A stretch of DNA of 44,999 nucleotides from Gnetum montanum. Lineage: Eukaryota > Streptophyta > Gnetopsida > Gnetales > Gnetaceae. The number at the start of each line of letters is the position of its first letter. The stretch's first letter is position 1. The translations under genes and the position numbers were made by a program. The stretch lies in assembly GCA_015680685.1 (NCBI GenBank), contig MNCI01025059.1, positions 14,655-59,653 on the forward strand. The letters are read 5' to 3'. Shown piece after piece: positions 43,241-44,999 of this stretch. The notes beneath the pieces are model-generated. The model made no database searches and had not been told where the DNA came from. It saw nothing but the letters and a program-made list of their open reading frames with translations.

Positions 43241-43249
43241 AAAGAGGGG
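43241..43249 (+). promoter_or_regulatory. Polypurine tract of T1
   Basis: AAAGAGGGG, 4 bp before LTR D; the counterpart of T2's tract at 24850-24857. Confidence 0.8.
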
Positions 43250-43253
43250 CCAT

Positions 43254-44737
43254 TGAAACACAATCAAAATTTTCATGTTGTAATCATCTTTCATCATGTA
43301 GCCTTCACCCAATGAAACTCAATATAAAACTTCATTGTAAATGTAAAGATTATAACCCATAAGGGGTAATCTCACATATTTCATACTTTTGGGGCTAAAA
43401 AATACCTCATAAGTGGTTAAAGCCTCATTACCCAAATGGAAAAAGTCATGTACTATCTATATTTGGGCTTGTGGGAAGGGGTGTCAAAAATCCCTTTTGG
43501 AATGCTAAAAATGACAATTTGATGGGTTTTATAGGGGGTATACACTTTTCTATGCTAGAAACACCTATAGGTGATATATTTGACCTACCCCTAGCATGGA
43601 TGAATGTGGGGGCATCTACTTCCAGCATGGAAGGGCATACCTAGCATGGAAGCATATAGTGGCATCTATGCTCAGCATGGGAACTTCATCCCTAGTGTGA
43701 AAATTACATGCCCAACATGGAGATTGCATGTCTAGCATGGAGACTACATGCCCCTAGTTTAGAAGCCAAATGCACTAGATTTCAACATTCCATGCACTTT
43801 GACATTGACCATGCACTCCAGAAAGGATAGTAGAAGGCCTAGAATAGAAGATCTACCTCTAGCATAGAGTGTGCCCTTGTTACTATTTATATTAAGAAGA
43901 ATGACCATGGAGGTTTCGGACTTTCCATGCATAGTAGCCCCCCAAATTGGGCACCCATCTCACTTGTACATGATAGAAATTTGCAGCAATTTGTAGCCAA
44001 TATGTTAGCTAAATTATGGCCAATTTGTAGCAAAAATTAAAGGCAAAAAACCTATAAAAATTAGAATTCAACACCATTTTTAGGTTCCATACTTTGGCCT
44101 TTTGAACACTTTAGCATTTTGACATCCAAGAGCTCTTGCAAAAACTTGCAAAAATGCAGCTTCTTGGAGCCTTCCAACATGCAACCCCTATAACCTTGTT
44201 ATCCCTCTTGAGTTTTTTGAGCTTTTGGTATTTACGTTGCATTCCTAGGATCCCCAACTCCTAGCATGGAGTATTTTGGTAGTCAAATCCTTCATATTTC
44301 TTAAACCGTCACAGTAGTGATCAATGTTGTATATTTAGAGCAACAACATAGGAGGTTCAATAGCATTAGGAGTGGCTGAGCATCCAAATCATGAAGTGGA
44401 TCATATCAATTTTAAAGAACTCCAGAACCTCACATAAGCGAACCCCCTTTGCACTTTCATGAGCAACATTTGTACACATCTCTTAAATTTATTCTTTATT
44501 TTTAATAAAAAATTTTAAGATTTCATTATTTTGTGTGTAATTTTCATTTTCTTTTCAGTTTTTAGATATGCATTTTTCTTTGGTATTATTCATTTTGCAT
44601 TTCCTAAGTCCCTAGGTGATCTACCAAATCACTCAAGGCACCTTGGATCCCATTTTTTAGAGGCCCTAGGGATTTGGGGTTAAATTTGTGCACTAATATT
44701 TTTAGTTTTCCACTGACCAAAATTTTCTATCACTACA
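43254..44737 (+). repeat. 3' LTR (D) of T1
   Basis: 1,484 bp, TGAAACACAA...CACTACA, the longest copy of this LTR family in the window. U3 holds repeated CTAGCATGGA words (43590-43750) at 20-35 bp spacing. TATA-like TATTTATA at 43884-43891. Confidence 0.88.
43540..43760 (+). repeat. CTAGCATGGA repeats in U3 of LTR D
   Basis: CTAGCATGGA, CCAGCATGGA, CTCAGCATGG and CCAACATGGA recur about eight times, several followed by GATTGCATG or ACTACATGCCC. The same word is the marker of the 185-bp array units. Confidence 0.75.
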
Positions 44738-44742
44738 ATCAA
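44738..44742 (+). repeat. Right target-site duplication of T1 (ATCAA)
   Basis: Partner of ATCAG at 5073-5077. Confidence 0.65.
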
Positions 44743-44999
44743 CACAAAGGTAGACACAAATACCGATCCAAGACATATCTAGACACAGGAGGAGAAGAGC
44801 ATGCATGTTCAAATGAAGAAGTTTCATAATCAAGTGTAGATGAAGTAGATGAAGAGGAGGGATAATAAATCTATGAAAGTGTAGATTTCCATCAGCCAAG
44901 GATTCCAATGGAAGGGAATTCTATTTCTCAAATGATAATTTCAAGGGCTCTAATAATGATCAATACTTCTTCTCTAGATAAGCTTGATGAGGAAGACGA
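44743..44999 (+). pseudogene. gag: Element 0 gag, continuation to the window edge
   Basis: Continues the frame of 4980-5077 (ISTKVDTNTDPRHI, then TAG). An alternative frame is acidic: SSVDEVDEEEG and later YESVDFHQPRIPMEGNSIS up to the edge. Charged, Gln/Glu-rich composition fits a gag N-terminal half. Too short and broken to classify. Confidence 0.4.

Larger units (their letters stand above)
5078..44737 (+). mobile_element. T1: giant Tat/Ogre-like LTR retrotransposon with nested insertions
   Basis: The LTR at 5078 is followed by a primer-site candidate and gag/protease remains. The LTR at 43254 is preceded by a polypurine tract and pol. Both LTRs start TGAAACAC and end CACTAYA. The flanks are ATCAG on the left and ATCAA on the right, one transition apart, and the interrupted gag of element 0 resumes behind. 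Pol is cut at 23532 by T2 and resumes at 38907 in the right place. Removing T2 and N leaves about 17.9 kb. The archaeal-type second RNase H places it in the Tat lineage, and the protease-RT intron resembles Ogre. Confidence 0.8.

Noticed and set aside
1-44999. tRNA, rRNA or host protein-coding genes
   Set aside because: I looked on both strands for conserved tRNA arms, rDNA-like stretches and intact frames outside the elements and saw none; every recognisable frame belongs to a retroelement or the antisense intronic gene.

Overview
This window looks like intergenic DNA from a plant with a large, repeat-rich genome. Essentially everything in it is decayed LTR retrotransposons of the plant Ty3/gypsy lineages Tat/Ogre and Athila, nested in one another. 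I found no host gene, rRNA, tRNA or CRISPR array. The heavy C-to-T decay and slow loss of old elements would suit a gymnosperm, but that is only an inference. One ambiguous base (n, position 5660) indicates a draft assembly.

Layout, oldest to youngest. (0) A relic element on + supplies 3891-5077 (LTR/leader and gag start) and resumes at 44743-44999. (1) A giant Tat/Ogre-like element ('T1', +) sits inside that gag: 5' LTR 5078-6042, gag/protease remnants 6430-8322, an Ogre-type intron about 8323-23329, pre-RT/RT/RNase H/archaeal-type RNase H/integrase 23330-23532 plus 38907-42177, and 3' LTR 43254-44737. The flanks ATCAG and ATCAA look like one decayed target-site duplication (TSD). Without later insertions T1 is about 17.9 kb. 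(2) A pol-less relative ('T2', -) at 23533-38901 was inserted into T1's pre-RT coding region (flanks TAACT/TAATT). (3) A 1.93 kb solo LTR ('E', -) at 34328-36259 lies in T2's gag with a perfect TTGAT duplication. (4) An Athila-like non-autonomous element ('N', +) at 10641-17022 has two LTRs, a tRNA-Asp-type primer-binding site and a perfect ACTTA duplication. A relative ('M', -) occupies 1-3890 and runs off the left edge.

The most interesting content is in T1's protease-RT intron. It holds an antisense gene of about 1,000 codons whose reading frame is preserved across at least four small GT-AG introns (89-121 bp), and a tandem array of units near 185 bp. The same array, expanded to about 23 units, occupies the equivalent intron of T2. 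N inserted 6 bp into an exon of the antisense gene. The sense strand thus carries a retroelement whose intron must be spliced out, and the opposite strand of that intron carries its own spliced gene. I do not recognise the antisense protein.

The coding regions are dead. Most in-frame stops are explained by C-to-T change at CAA, CAG or CGA codons, there are a few frameshifts, and the integrase and second RNase H have lost acidic catalytic residues.
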